Assembly: GCA_934256705.1 (NCBI GenBank)
Contig: CAKQPF010000025.1
Coordinates: 1-47,144 of the forward strand
From: an uncultured Prevotella sp.
Lineage (GTDB): Bacteria > Bacteroidota > Bacteroidia > Bacteroidales > Bacteroidaceae
Direction of reading: 5' to 3'
DNA: 47,144 nucleotides
This document shows, piece after piece, positions 1 to 9,200 of the stretch. The notes below the pieces were generated by a model. It was not told where the DNA came from. It was given only the letters and a program-made list of their open reading frames with translations, and searched no databases. The first letter of the stretch is position 1; each line of letters opens with the position of its first letter. A program made the position numbers and the translations under genes.

Positions 1-18
1 CTCGTTGGTTGCAACGAG
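1..18. repeat. Small perfect hairpin at window edge
   Basis: The first 18 bases form a perfect stem, CTCGTT pairing with AACGAG around a 6-base loop. It has no T-run on either side, so it is not a clear terminator. It may belong to a gene or repeat that continues outside the window. Confidence 0.4.
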
Positions 19-36
19 GGAAGTCGTGCATGGGGA

Positions 37-63
37 AGTACGACAAACCTACCTGAGTAGTTA
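37..63 (+). repeat. 27-bp repeat, left copy of an inverted pair spanning the window
   Basis: The core CAAACCTACCTGAGTAGTTA recurs in reverse complement at 47068-47094. The two 27-base copies differ at one position and similarity stops abruptly on both sides. No gene is associated with either copy. It is either a dispersed intergenic repeat or the recognition site of some element. Confidence 0.7.
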
Positions 64-87
64 CCAACTTTTCGGCTATTATTCTCC

Positions 88-316
88 GAAAAATATTTTT
101 TGCAAAAGAAGTTCCACCCTTCCACCTTATAGGTGCTATATTCTTAATAATCAATACGTTATACATGGTGGAATTATGGGTGGAATTAGGGTGGAACTTC
201 ATGTAATTCCACCCTAATTCCACCCATAATTCCACCATACACAACCATCTGATTGTCAATACTATAACCTCACAGAGGTGGAAGGGTGGAATTACAAACG
301 ACAAAAAATATTTTTC
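88..316. repeat. Concentric 229-bp imperfect palindrome with TCCACC/GGTGGA arms
   Basis: Three nested inverted repeats share one centre near 201.5. The inner arms 165-196 and 207-238 are perfect over 32 bp with a 10-base loop. The middle arms 112-127 and 276-291 are perfect over 16 bp. The outer arms 88-102 and 302-316 are perfect over 15 bp. The 37-base segments between inner and middle arms are equal in length and match at roughly half of positions. The arms are built from repeated GGTGGAATTA-like words. No ORF of coding quality lies inside. It could be a foldback mobile element or a structured RNA. Confidence 0.8.
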
Positions 317-397
317 TTGAAAAAGGCAGGAAAATATATTAATATCTGTTAAAAAGGTGCAGATTAAGGGGGAGGGAGGGGGTATCTTTCTTGGAAT

Positions 398-419
398 CCA
401 ACGGCTTTTACCATTGGTT
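398..419 (+). repeat. CCAACGG palindrome family, copy 1
   Basis: This is a degenerate copy of the intergenic palindrome CCAACGGTAAAAGCCGTTGG, with CCATTGG as its right arm. The same family recurs at about 663, 22720, 32554, 36518, 38006, 41101 and 42314, always between genes or at gene edges. Confidence 0.7.
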
Positions 420-442
420 ACCGCCCCACGGCAATAAGATTA

Positions 443-604
443 GGCTGGAAGCCTGTACCGAGCAAAGCGAGAGTAACCCGGGACGATGAGCAAGCACAAT
501 ATAATGCAAGGTACTGTCTTCCAGACAGCCGTCCTACTATGTTTTATGAATCCCGAGACTTCGTCCCGGGTTACTCTCGCTGCGCTCGGTATTGGCTTCC
601 AGCC
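443..604. repeat. CCGAGC/CCCGGGA dispersed repeat, inverted pair
   Basis: Bases 443-489 and 555-604 are inverted copies of each other with roughly 90% identity over 45 bp. They contain TACCGAGC, GCGAGAGTAACCCGGGAC and GGCTTCCAGCC. A smaller hairpin CTGTCT-TCC-AGACAG sits at 514-528 between them. The same family appears in one orientation at 20473-20570. The whole unit can fold as a long hairpin and lies downstream of the left-hand operon, so it might also end its transcription, although there is no T-run. Confidence 0.7.
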
Positions 605-662
605 AAATCTACACCAACCACCAACCAACCACCACCCCCTACCCCTCAAGAAGCCACCACTG

Positions 663-689
663 TGCCAACGGCTTTTACCGTTGGTTACC
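663..689 (+). repeat. CCAACGG palindrome family, copy 2
   Basis: A full copy with the CACTGTG flank precedes TGCCAACGGCTTTTACCGTT. It lies 43 bp beyond the stop codon of the minus-strand lipoprotein that ends at 732. It is surrounded by ACCAACC-rich sequence like that around the other copies. Confidence 0.75.
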
Positions 690-731
690 AACCACCAACC
701 AATAACCGACAACCAAACACCCGACTAAACC

Positions 732-2909
732 TTACAAAGCTTCGTCTTCCATATTGAATACCTCGTCAATAAAATTCCAATCTTCATCGCCGAGACCGAA
801 ATCGGGAAGCAATGTGACGGTCCTGATGTATTGCTTTTTGACAGTCTTGTCGAAGTCTGCATTGGTGGAAGTCTTTGACTTATAGACTCCTGGCGCCAGT
901 TCCGCAGTGAACTTCTCAGGGAGGTTGGCCTTGAAGAAAATGACAAAATTATTTTGAAATGTGGGGCTTTGCTCATCAAAACGGAAATACTTCACCGCCA
1001 CGAGAGATTTGCTTTCGTCATAAAGTTTCAGACGAACCCCGCCGACATGGAAAACTTCCCGACCGACACGTTCCCACGTACCACTTACAGCATATTCATA
1101 ACTTTCATCATAATCCTCCCGTCCTACAGCCTGTCCCACCTTTGTAAACCTTGAGCATTCTTCAGGTTTGTAGATACGAAGCTCTTCGAGACTATAGATT
1201 TTCTTCTCGTTTGGTTCGGTCACTACTATTGTCGCATTCCATTCTTTTTCATCAGCTAAATTGTCAATAGTGGCATCGATTTCGTATTTCTTGTTCTTTT
1301 GCAGTTTTGCGCCCTTGGTGTCGAGTGCGATTATTCTTTCCAGATTACTATTTTCCCAAATGAGAAGGCTGAGATCGGTGAATTCATTCTGATTTTCCTC
1401 AGTGCGTCCTACCTTATCAAACTCCACATAGCCCTTGAGTCTGGTCTTGTCAGGAGAATCCGAACTAACCGTCCCTAAAGAGAAATTCTTTATCACAGGA
1501 ATCTGATAATCATTCTTCTGGCTTAGAGTAATCTCTTTGAAATGTGCATCGCCGAACATTGTTCCGAAAGGTAGTAACTTCACGATAGTAGGCACATGCT
1601 GGTTGATGCCCAGATAATCAAGAGTAGTAGTGATACCACCTTTGTTTTGAGCCAGGAAAATGTCGAGAGCATGGGTATATTCGGTACGATTATTGCCTTT
1701 GACATACTCATAGTAAGGCAGAGGCAGACTGATCTTATCATATGGACTCTGGTCGCGAAGGAAGCAAGTGAGATTATTGGTGTACTCCTTTCTGTTGATA
1801 TATGAGATGCCCACGCCTTTCTCAAAAACGGAGAATCCTGGAATAGACAATCCCACTAATTTCACGGAGAAAGTATGCCTGCTCTCATCAAGGTTTTTAT
1901 ATCCACTGGTCTCGTATTTGGACGTGGTCTTTGTTCTATTGTCTCTCTCTTTGAAATAAGGCTTGATGGATCCAGGCTCAACACCGATTTCAAATCCATA
2001 CCATGACTCATTTATATCAGTGGAGGTCTCATTATAATCGGCATATCCATCTTTCGTCTCGTACTGGTATGCCAATTCCACTGAAACTATCTTAGGAATA
2101 ATTGGGATTGGAATAGTAGGAACAGGGATCATCGATGGCGATTCGACAGATAGTGGTCCTACCCATCTGATTTCTACGGTGCCATTGGCATAGACGGTTT
2201 GCGTAAATGTGGTCTTGACATAAGAATCGAGTCCTAAGCGGAATTCATCCTTGTCGCTGTCAAAGTGGATGTCGAAAGTTTGCTTCAGGCGTTGCGACCA
2301 CTTTCTCCCCCATTCGAATATTCCTGTAAATTTTACTGGGCTGAAGTGTCCGACGGTACTTGTCTGGGTTAACTTGATTTCCTGTGTATAGGTGGTGTCA
2401 ATGAAAGTTTTTTTCATATCCGTGGCTCTCGTGATGTCAGACGGGGTGTCATCATATCCCTGATAATTGCTTTTCATGTCAATCTTCAGCACCTTGAACA
2501 CACGGGTGCCATCGACATTATTGCCGATACACTTGAAGCGGTCGCCATCCTTGAACACGCGCTCAGCCTCTATGGCTATTCCGCCAAACCTATCATCGGC
2601 GGCATGATATACCACGTCGCCCGGATTGGGGAGCAGCTCCGCCGGCATAGAGCTGGCGAAGGAGATGAGAGAGTCCTTTATCTCAATGATATAGCCATTG
2701 TAGTCGTCATGATTGAGCCATACCACGTTTTCATGAAACTGGTAGGTGGCAGTGCCTGTCTCGTTCTTGATGTGGCGCGGGGCAGTGAAACCGTCGCCAT
2801 TGTTTGCGAGGTCGGCATCCTCTTCGTCGATGAACGAGTCGAAGGAGAGTGAGCAGGAGGCTAACATGCCCACTGTTATCATGATAAGGATGTAATATAG
2901 TCTTTTCAT
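732..2909 (-). CDS. Large surface lipoprotein of unknown function (725 aa)
   Basis: The N terminus is a type II signal peptide with lipobox LASC at about residues 16-19, so the mature protein should be lipid-anchored, probably at the outer membrane. The residues after the Cys (SLSFDSF, then acidic) fit a surface-exposed lipoprotein. The rest is beta-rich and aromatic, with a Pro/Ile-rich stretch near residues 260-280 (PIPIIPK) and no catalytic motif I recognise. No MACPF, TonB or SusD signature is visible. It is the last gene of the minus-strand cluster that starts at 20185, separated from the preceding lipoprotein gene by 224 bp of low-complexity DNA. That gap is large enough for it to have its own promoter. 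A role as anchored partner of the upstream secreted proteins is inference from gene order only. Confidence 0.85.
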   Translation of the reverse strand: MKRLYYILIMITVGMLASCSLSFDSFIDEEDADLANNGDGFTAPRHIKNETGTATYQFHENVVWLNHDDYNGYIIEIKDSLISFASSMPAELLPNPGDVVYHAADDRFGGIAIEAERVFKDGDRFKCIGNNVDGTRVFKVLKIDMKSNYQGYDDTPSDITRATDMKKTFIDTTYTQEIKLTQTSTVGHFSPVKFTGIFEWGRKWSQRLKQTFDIHFDSDKDEFRLGLDSYVKTTFTQTVYANGTVEIRWVGPLSVESPSMIPVPTIPIPIIPKIVSVELAYQYETKDGYADYNETSTDINESWYGFEIGVEPGSIKPYFKERDNRTKTTSKYETSGYKNLDESRHTFSVKLVGLSIPGFSVFEKGVGISYINRKEYTNNLTCFLRDQSPYDKISLPLPYYEYVKGNNRTEYTHALDIFLAQNKGGITTTLDYLGINQHVPTIVKLLPFGTMFGDAHFKEITLSQKNDYQIPVIKNFSLGTVSSDSPDKTRLKGYVEFDKVGRTEENQNEFTDLSLLIWENSNLERIIALDTKGAKLQKNKKYEIDATIDNLADEKEWNATIVVTEPNEKKIYSLEELRIYKPEECSRFTKVGQAVGREDYDESYEYAVSGTWERVGREVFHVGGVRLKLYDESKSLVAVKYFRFDEQSPTFQNNFVIFFKANLPEKFTAELAPGVYKSKTSTNADFDKTVKKQYIRTVTLLPDFGLGDEDWNFIDEVFNMEDEAL

Positions 2910-2984
2910 AATGAGGATGGGGTTTTATTATTATAGGAATTATTGCCCGGTAACGCGGGCAACACAGTGGCGGGCTGCGGTGGA

Positions 2985-3124
2985 GAGATAATAGGGAATA
3001 GGGAATAGGGAACAGGAAATAGGAGATTACGTACTCCGCCTTGCGGATTGACCATCTACAATAGCGTCCCAACTGCGTCAGCGCGATTTTTCACTTTTCA
3101 CTCTTCACTTTTCACTCTTCACTC
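2985..3124. repeat. Low-complexity spacer with two short tandem repeats
   Basis: The spacer between the two lipoprotein genes holds a GGGAATA heptamer repeated about three times with variants (2990-3015) and a TTTTCACTCTTCAC array (about 3089-3122). Both are typical Bacteroidales intergenic microsatellites. I see no TAnnTTTG promoter here. Confidence 0.6.
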
Positions 3125-3133
3125 GAAGTCCTG

Positions 3134-3841
3134 CTATTCTATCACCAGACTGACGAGATTTGACAGTGTGCCGTGGCTCTGTCCATCGAACTTCACTTGA
3201 TAACTGAAACGCTCAAGTTGATATTTTCGCCGGTCGAAGGCACGAAATTCTATTGTCTCTCCGAGCACCACATCGCGGCGACCAGAGATTCGGAAGACGT
3301 AATACTCATGTCCGTTCCAGTTCATGAGTTTAGGAGTGGCACGCAGTTCTTCGCCAACGAAGGCTCCCACCATCAGCGACTCTCCAGGTCTTTGCCCGTG
3401 GACACTGATATCAGCATATACCACAGTCTCGTTCATGTATTCGCCCTGCGGCACACCTTTCCAAGGCTTCATGACCCTTACGAGGCATGTGTCAGCCACA
3501 GACTCATCTACAGCCGACCTTGCCACCACCTTGCATGCCCCAGCCTTGACAGCCACGAGGGAGTCACCGCTGACTGTAGCGATGGCATCATCGACACTGT
3601 ACCACTCCACTCCGACGTTTCCGGTATTCACCGGCATGATGAAGGCAATGAGGCGGCAAGAGTCGCCAGCCATGATGTCGATGGTATCGCGATACAGCGT
3701 CATGGTGGGCTTTTCCTGAAGTTCGTCTTCCTCATAGGTGTAGAAATCACCGCACGAGCACAGGACTGTGACTGTGAGTGCGAGGCACGCCGCACGGATT
3801 GCCATGCGGAGTGATGACGTATTGATGTTGTGTAGCTTCAT
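3134..3841 (-). CDS. Ig-like lipoprotein sharing a module with the T9SS cargo (235 aa)
   Basis: A signal peptide of about 28 residues ends in the lipobox VLCSC. Residues about 45-120 form a bacterial Ig-like (Big_2 type) domain with the usual shape: a term for constant value, EWYSVDDAIATVSGDSLV, then AGACKVVARS. Residues about 130-235 form a second module with GAFVGEELRATP, YYVFRISG, EFRAFDRR and a closing GTLSNLVSL. The same module, with GAFIDGKCRGQ and GTLSSLFKL, opens the 995-aa protein encoded at 16952-19939, and a third version lies near that protein's C terminus. The gene lies 43 bp downstream of the fibronectin-type gene and is probably co-transcribed. Likely anchored in the outer membrane, with a binding or structural role; no catalytic residues are apparent. 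Confidence 0.85.
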   Translation of the reverse strand: MKLHNINTSSLRMAIRAACLALTVTVLCSCGDFYTYEEDELQEKPTMTLYRDTIDIMAGDSCRLIAFIMPVNTGNVGVEWYSVDDAIATVSGDSLVAVKAGACKVVARSAVDESVADTCLVRVMKPWKGVPQGEYMNETVVYADISVHGQRPGESLMVGAFVGEELRATPKLMNWNGHEYYVFRISGRRDVVLGETIEFRAFDRRKYQLERFSYQVKFDGQSHGTLSNLVSLVIE

Positions 3842-3884
3842 ATCGACAGAATGTGAGTGAGGGGTTATGGAATAGGGATAATTC

Positions 3885-6149
3885 TTACTTTTTTTCAGGC
3901 GCAGTGACCTTCACTATGTTCGACGGTTTGCTGGATCTTCCATCGGAATAGAGCAGCTTGACATAGAATTCGGCTGTCTCGCCTGGTGACAGGAGACGGT
4001 TGCTGTGCAAAGGATCATTGATGTCCTCCGAGATAAGATACTCGAAAGTGTCCTTGCCCGGCTTGCGTACATATACGCCCCAATAGCGTTCACCGTCCGG
4101 CTGTGCGCCTTCGCAGTCCCATGAGAGGCGGGTGCGCTCTGCGTCAGAGTCGTATCGTCCCACGAGATTGAGCGACACATTGACGGCGGTGTTGCGGTCG
4201 TTCAGCACGGAAACCACGAGGCTCGGTCCGGAACTCATGCCTGTGGAATTGAATGATTCCACCACGTATTCATAGCGGCGCCTGTTGTTGAACGGCGGAT
4301 TGTCGTCAATGCAGATGTGGTAATCGTTGGCAGCCACAGAGTCGGCATTCAGCGATGCTATCAGTTCCCAGTCAGGCTGGTTCTCCTGTCTGCGGAATAC
4401 ATTGTGGATGATGGTGGCCTTGTCGGCACCTGCTATCCAGCGGATGTGTATGCCTTCCGTATCTACCACGAGGGTGTCGAGGTGGGCAGGAGTAGGAGGA
4501 AGCAGGTGAGGACGCTCCACCTGCAGCATCTTGGTATAGCGTCCGATGTTGGAAGCATAGTCAGTGGCACGCACACGGTAGTAGATGTACTTCTGATTGA
4601 CATCCACTGCCACGGAGTCGGTGAAGGTGGTGTCGCGCATCTGTTGCGGTGAGATGATGACAAACTGATGTGTGGTGTCGTTAGCCACTGCCACTTCATA
4701 GAAAGCTATGTCGCCACGATCCTCAGGTGCAGGCGACCATGAGAGGTGAATCCTGCCATTCTCCTCCACTTCCGCCTTGAAATTGATTGGTGGTTCCGGT
4801 GCTTTCTTGTCCTCGATGCGAAGCTGTACCGGCATGGAGTATCCCATATTGCCTGCCGTATCGACAGCGGCAATGGTGAGCATACCGGTGGAAAGGCGGC
4901 TGACATCAATGGAAAGCACGGTGTCGGTAGGAGAGAACATCGTTTCGGAGATACTCTTCCACTGCTTACCAGTATAACGCTCATTATAATAGAGAGGCAT
5001 AAATCCTATGCAGTCGTCCTCTATTTCGGCTTTTTCTATCTCCACATGGGCGGTAATCACCTGAGTAGAGTCAGGGTCTCCTTCACGGGTGATGAGGATC
5101 TGGCGTATGGTAGGCGGTGTCGGAGCATCCACATCTCCCACTCTCACCTTATGGGTGGTGGAACTGACGAGCAGATCACCGAAGGCATCATAAGCCAACA
5201 CGCGGTATTCATACACTCCTGGCTTCTCCACTACGTCGGAATAGCGATTGAGTTCCTCTTTATCGAAACCGAGGTCGAGAGCGGAAGCATACGGACGGAC
5301 CGTAAGGCGTTTCCATTCAGTCTCTCCTTCGAGACGACGCTCTATCTCGAATGTGGAATTGACCTTGTCTTCCCACCTCAACACGAGACTCAGAGCCGTG
5401 CTCACCGTGTCGCTATAGACAGGAGCATAAACAGCAGGCTTATACTTGGTGCATTCTATCTCCACCACACCAGGAGCGATAGGCAGTCTGCCCAAAGAGT
5501 CGCGCTTAGCAGGCTGAAGGATATACTGATAATGCAATCCCTGCTTGACGTCGCGATCGACATATCTCAATCCGATGGCTTGAGCCACGTCGGGGCGCCA
5601 TTCTGCCACCATTTCAGCGAACGCATACTGCGTCTGCTGATCTTCGTATATTTCCAGCATTGCGCCCATCTCTCCGTAGCGTTCACGTGTCTGGTTAGGC
5701 TTAACGCCTCCCTCTCCATAAATCATTCCTACAGCCACGAATGCCAGCGAGTCGCTTTCTGGGTATCGAGCACGCAGTTGTTCGAGCGAAAGCGGACGAA
5801 TACCTTCTGCTATGAGGTCGTCGTGGAGCACGCCACTCTTATCGGTGTAGATACGATAGAGATTATAGCCTACGTGGTTGAGGTAGTTCCAAGTGACGTA
5901 GTCTTCCGGCGCCCATCTCAGCACGATGCTGTCACCATAGCTTCGCGCAAGCATATTGATGGCAGCAGGGCGCACCTTCACTTCATCAGCGGTGATAGAG
6001 TCGGCATTCTGCGTAGCCATTGTGTCATTCAGGATACAAGCCTCCGTAGCCGGTGCCTTGGCGGCTCCGCCCGGTGCGAGAATTGCCGATGCAGACACAG
6101 CTATGAAGAGCGATGCTAAGAGTGTAGCTATGACCTTGTTTCTTTTCAT
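3885..6149 (-). CDS. Secreted protein built of fibronectin type III-like domains (754 aa)
   Basis: A type I signal peptide ends near SASA at residue 22. The rest reads as about five fibronectin III-like beta sandwiches, each recognisable by an LRW/LSW strand: about residues 63-140 (IVLRWAPEDY), 240-330 (LVLRWEDKV), 450-550 (IHLSWSPAPEDRGD), 555-650 (IHIRWIAGADKA) and 660-750 (TRLSWDCEGAQ). There is no C-terminal sorting domain and no catalytic motif. It lies 62 bp after the giant gene and 43 bp before the Ig-like lipoprotein gene. A structural or protein-binding role outside the inner membrane is likely. Domain boundaries are judged by eye. Confidence 0.85.
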   Translation of the reverse strand: MKRNKVIATLLASLFIAVSASAILAPGGAAKAPATEACILNDTMATQNADSITADEVKVRPAAINMLARSYGDSIVLRWAPEDYVTWNYLNHVGYNLYRIYTDKSGVLHDDLIAEGIRPLSLEQLRARYPESDSLAFVAVGMIYGEGGVKPNQTRERYGEMGAMLEIYEDQQTQYAFAEMVAEWRPDVAQAIGLRYVDRDVKQGLHYQYILQPAKRDSLGRLPIAPGVVEIECTKYKPAVYAPVYSDTVSTALSLVLRWEDKVNSTFEIERRLEGETEWKRLTVRPYASALDLGFDKEELNRYSDVVEKPGVYEYRVLAYDAFGDLLVSSTTHKVRVGDVDAPTPPTIRQILITREGDPDSTQVITAHVEIEKAEIEDDCIGFMPLYYNERYTGKQWKSISETMFSPTDTVLSIDVSRLSTGMLTIAAVDTAGNMGYSMPVQLRIEDKKAPEPPINFKAEVEENGRIHLSWSPAPEDRGDIAFYEVAVANDTTHQFVIISPQQMRDTTFTDSVAVDVNQKYIYYRVRATDYASNIGRYTKMLQVERPHLLPPTPAHLDTLVVDTEGIHIRWIAGADKATIIHNVFRRQENQPDWELIASLNADSVAANDYHICIDDNPPFNNRRRYEYVVESFNSTGMSSGPSLVVSVLNDRNTAVNVSLNLVGRYDSDAERTRLSWDCEGAQPDGERYWGVYVRKPGKDTFEYLISEDINDPLHSNRLLSPGETAEFYVKLLYSDGRSSKPSNIVKVTAPEKK

Positions 6150-6211
6150 ATTATGATGTTTTTTATGATTTACAAATGAGAGTTACGCTATTACTGTTCG
6201 AGACCTTGCCG

Positions 6212-9200
6212 TCAACGCCTTTTTCTGACGGTCGCCGCACTCTTCCTCGATTGGGAAGAAGAGGACGACGTTGTCAGGACAGACCTCTTCTCGGTAGCAG
6301 ATTTGGTCGTTGACTTCTGCTTCTGGGTAGCAGTGTTGGTCGCGGTCGTTGACTTCTTCTGATGGGTAGCAGTGTTTGTCCCGGTCGTTGACTTCCTCTG
6401 CTGGGTAGCAGTGTTGGTCGCGGTCGTTGACTTCTTCTGCTGAGTGATAGCAGTCGATGACTTCTGTGCTCCAGATCCTGTTGACCTTGAAGAAGAGATG
6501 GAGTCTGCCTTCTTCATCGATGACGATGAACCGGAGGTGGAAGTGGTATCAGCCTTTGATATCTCAGTATTGATAGGACCGGTAATGCGTGTCTGCCTTT
6601 CCGTCTCAGCCTTCTTGATATCATTGTCGGTGATGGTTCCGACCTTAATCAGCGTAGATGGAAGTTTTGGAGTGGAGTTTGCCTCCTTCTTCGAACTGTT
6701 GCCATTGCCCACATCAATACGAATGTTACCATTCTTGATATTCTCTATGGTCTGCTCCATCTTCATATCTTTTATAACTTGACTGACAGGCTTGGCGTTG
6801 TTCATCTTCAAGTCTGTAGAACTCTTAGAAGAAGTGCCTTTAGGAGGATTAGAGGTATTTTTCTTGCCACCACCGACGATGACAGGTCTTGGTGAATCAG
6901 GTTGACCTTCGACAGGGAAGTTATTGATTTCGCTCACCTTCCTTGGCTCAAATCCATTGGCATTTCTATCATCCACGTCAGCCAAAACGATATTGATTAC
7001 CGGGGCGGTAAATGCTCCGAGAATTTCATCTCTGACATCATAGAGCTCTGGATTGACTGAATACTCACCACTGTTGAGGTCGTAACCATTTACACGATAT
7101 GCCTGCACCTTGATGTTCTCCAGTTGACGTCGGGCTAAACCCGGATTGAATTTGATGAAGCCTGGAGCATCCTCGTTAGCAAGTTTGTTCCAAACCAGTT
7201 GCTGGGTCTCTGGCTTAAATCTTCCTTTACTAATACTATTCTGTCCTTCAAACTCGAATATGTCTTCAGGATCAAGCAAAGGCGTAGTGAGAGCCATCTG
7301 ATAATAAGGTACGTAAGCCTTACAGTAATTACCATGTTGACTGAATGACGTTGTAGAGCTTTGATTTACCATATCTCCTTCTGAAAACAAGAAACTGATA
7401 TAGAGTCCGTTGCGCTCATCCAGATATTCAGAGACGAAATCCTTCAGCTTGCCCTTTTCTGCCTTATATCTGCTAAACTGTTTGTTTGCCTCTTGCATCT
7501 TATCGGTAAGTTGGCTACTAACTCTTGAAGCAAGACCATACAAATTACTGATATTCCTTGCAGCCTCTGCCACCAGAAGACTGTATCTATCATTATCTGT
7601 ACAGTTCCGAGGATTTATAGCAAACATACGATCGCTTGTCAACAGTGCGACATTATCCTCTACATTATCCAACTCACGAACTGGGAAATAGTAGGTATCT
7701 GGATTGTAGAAGAATACCTTGAAGATGTCCTTCGGACCATTGACTACACGGTCTTCGCTTGCCTGACCATATCTGCCACCATAGTAACCACCGCTACCTG
7801 TAGCCAGCAATGACTCTGTGGTGGTGACTCCGATGTTATACTTCTTCAGCTGGGCTTTCCATCCTCCTACGAAAGCATAGTTGCTTATCCAACTGAGATA
7901 GAGCAATGGATCCGTCTCCACCAAGTATCTGCCTTTACCATCCTTTGCCATACCTACCGAAGCGTCGGTATATCTCATAGTGCGATACTTCTCAAGCATT
8001 TGTCGTTCAAAATCTACAAACTTCCATGTGGCAAACGGCTCTTCATACTGATAATTGGTGCCAATCGTTCTGTCGTCGATACCTCCATACCATGTAGTTT
8101 CGCTACAAGAGAGAGGCAAGTAGAGCAGATTGATAGTATCGCTCACCTCGTAAGGCACATCCTCTGTCACGGTATAAGTACTGGTGTTATACATATTTGT
8201 ATTATTTTCCAATCCGGTCAAGAGCTTATCTACCTCATTATCGGTAAGTCCATTGGTCTTCCATCTTTTAAGGATGTTAGACGCAGACGATGGAGAACTC
8301 ATATTCGAACCTGTATTGCCTACCTTCGATTTGCCAAGAGTCTGCGTACTGCCACTACCGGTAGTCTGCTTATTACCCTTACCAGCAGTCTTACTGCCCA
8401 CAGGGTCATTGTTACGAAGACCACCACTGCCTGATGCGGCAGGATTATATACGCCCTTAGCGCCAGCCTTCTTCAGTATCTGACGTATCTCATTCGTCTG
8501 ACTGCGCCACATTGCAAGCACTGATACCGAAGGCATAGTTCCTCCGTTAGCCTTGATTACTATGCGGGCAAATGGAGTATTCGTAACCTTCTCCTTCTCC
8601 ACTTCCTCAGTTCTGGTCATGGTTCTGGTAGTGATATAGTCGAGACTAAGGTCAGCTATCCACTTTCCTTTCTCTTTATATCCTATTCCGAGAGGCTTGG
8701 AAGTGATGATATTACTTGTCCTTACGCTGGTTTCCGCTCCTGGATAAGTGAATGTCATATTCTTGATTACAGCGTCCTCAGAGTGGTATAGTTTGCGAAC
8801 CATCTCCTTCTTTGTATATGTAATCGCTTTATTTCCTAAACGAGCCGGCTTAGTGTATAGTTTCTCCACTTCTTCCATTACATACTGATTCCATACCAAT
8901 CTGTCGGAAGGATTCTTCTTCTTAAACTCTCTTGTCAGAGCTATATTAGGATATACCATATCGATGATATGCGCCTTGATGCGTCCATTCTCAGCGTGCT
9001 TACTATCATTCTTTAGGTCCTTGTCTGAGATTTGCAACTTATTATGATATGACGGATAAGCCAAAGCTACGTAGTCATTCAGATTGAAATTCTCATCCGT
9101 AGGGTCAAACTTATCACTTGCCTCGCCCGAGGTGCGGAAGTAGTAATACTTGGTCTGTGCCCACGCCTTATGCCTAGCGCCCGTCACTTCGCCATCCTTA

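Noticed and set aside
732..2909. Membrane-attack/perforin toxin
   Set aside because: The protein is a large beta-rich lipoprotein, but the MACPF signature motif was not found.
4746..6119. 457-codon plus-strand ORF
   Set aside because: It lies entirely opposite the fibronectin-type gene, which has a signal peptide and domain structure; the antisense product has no recognisable features.
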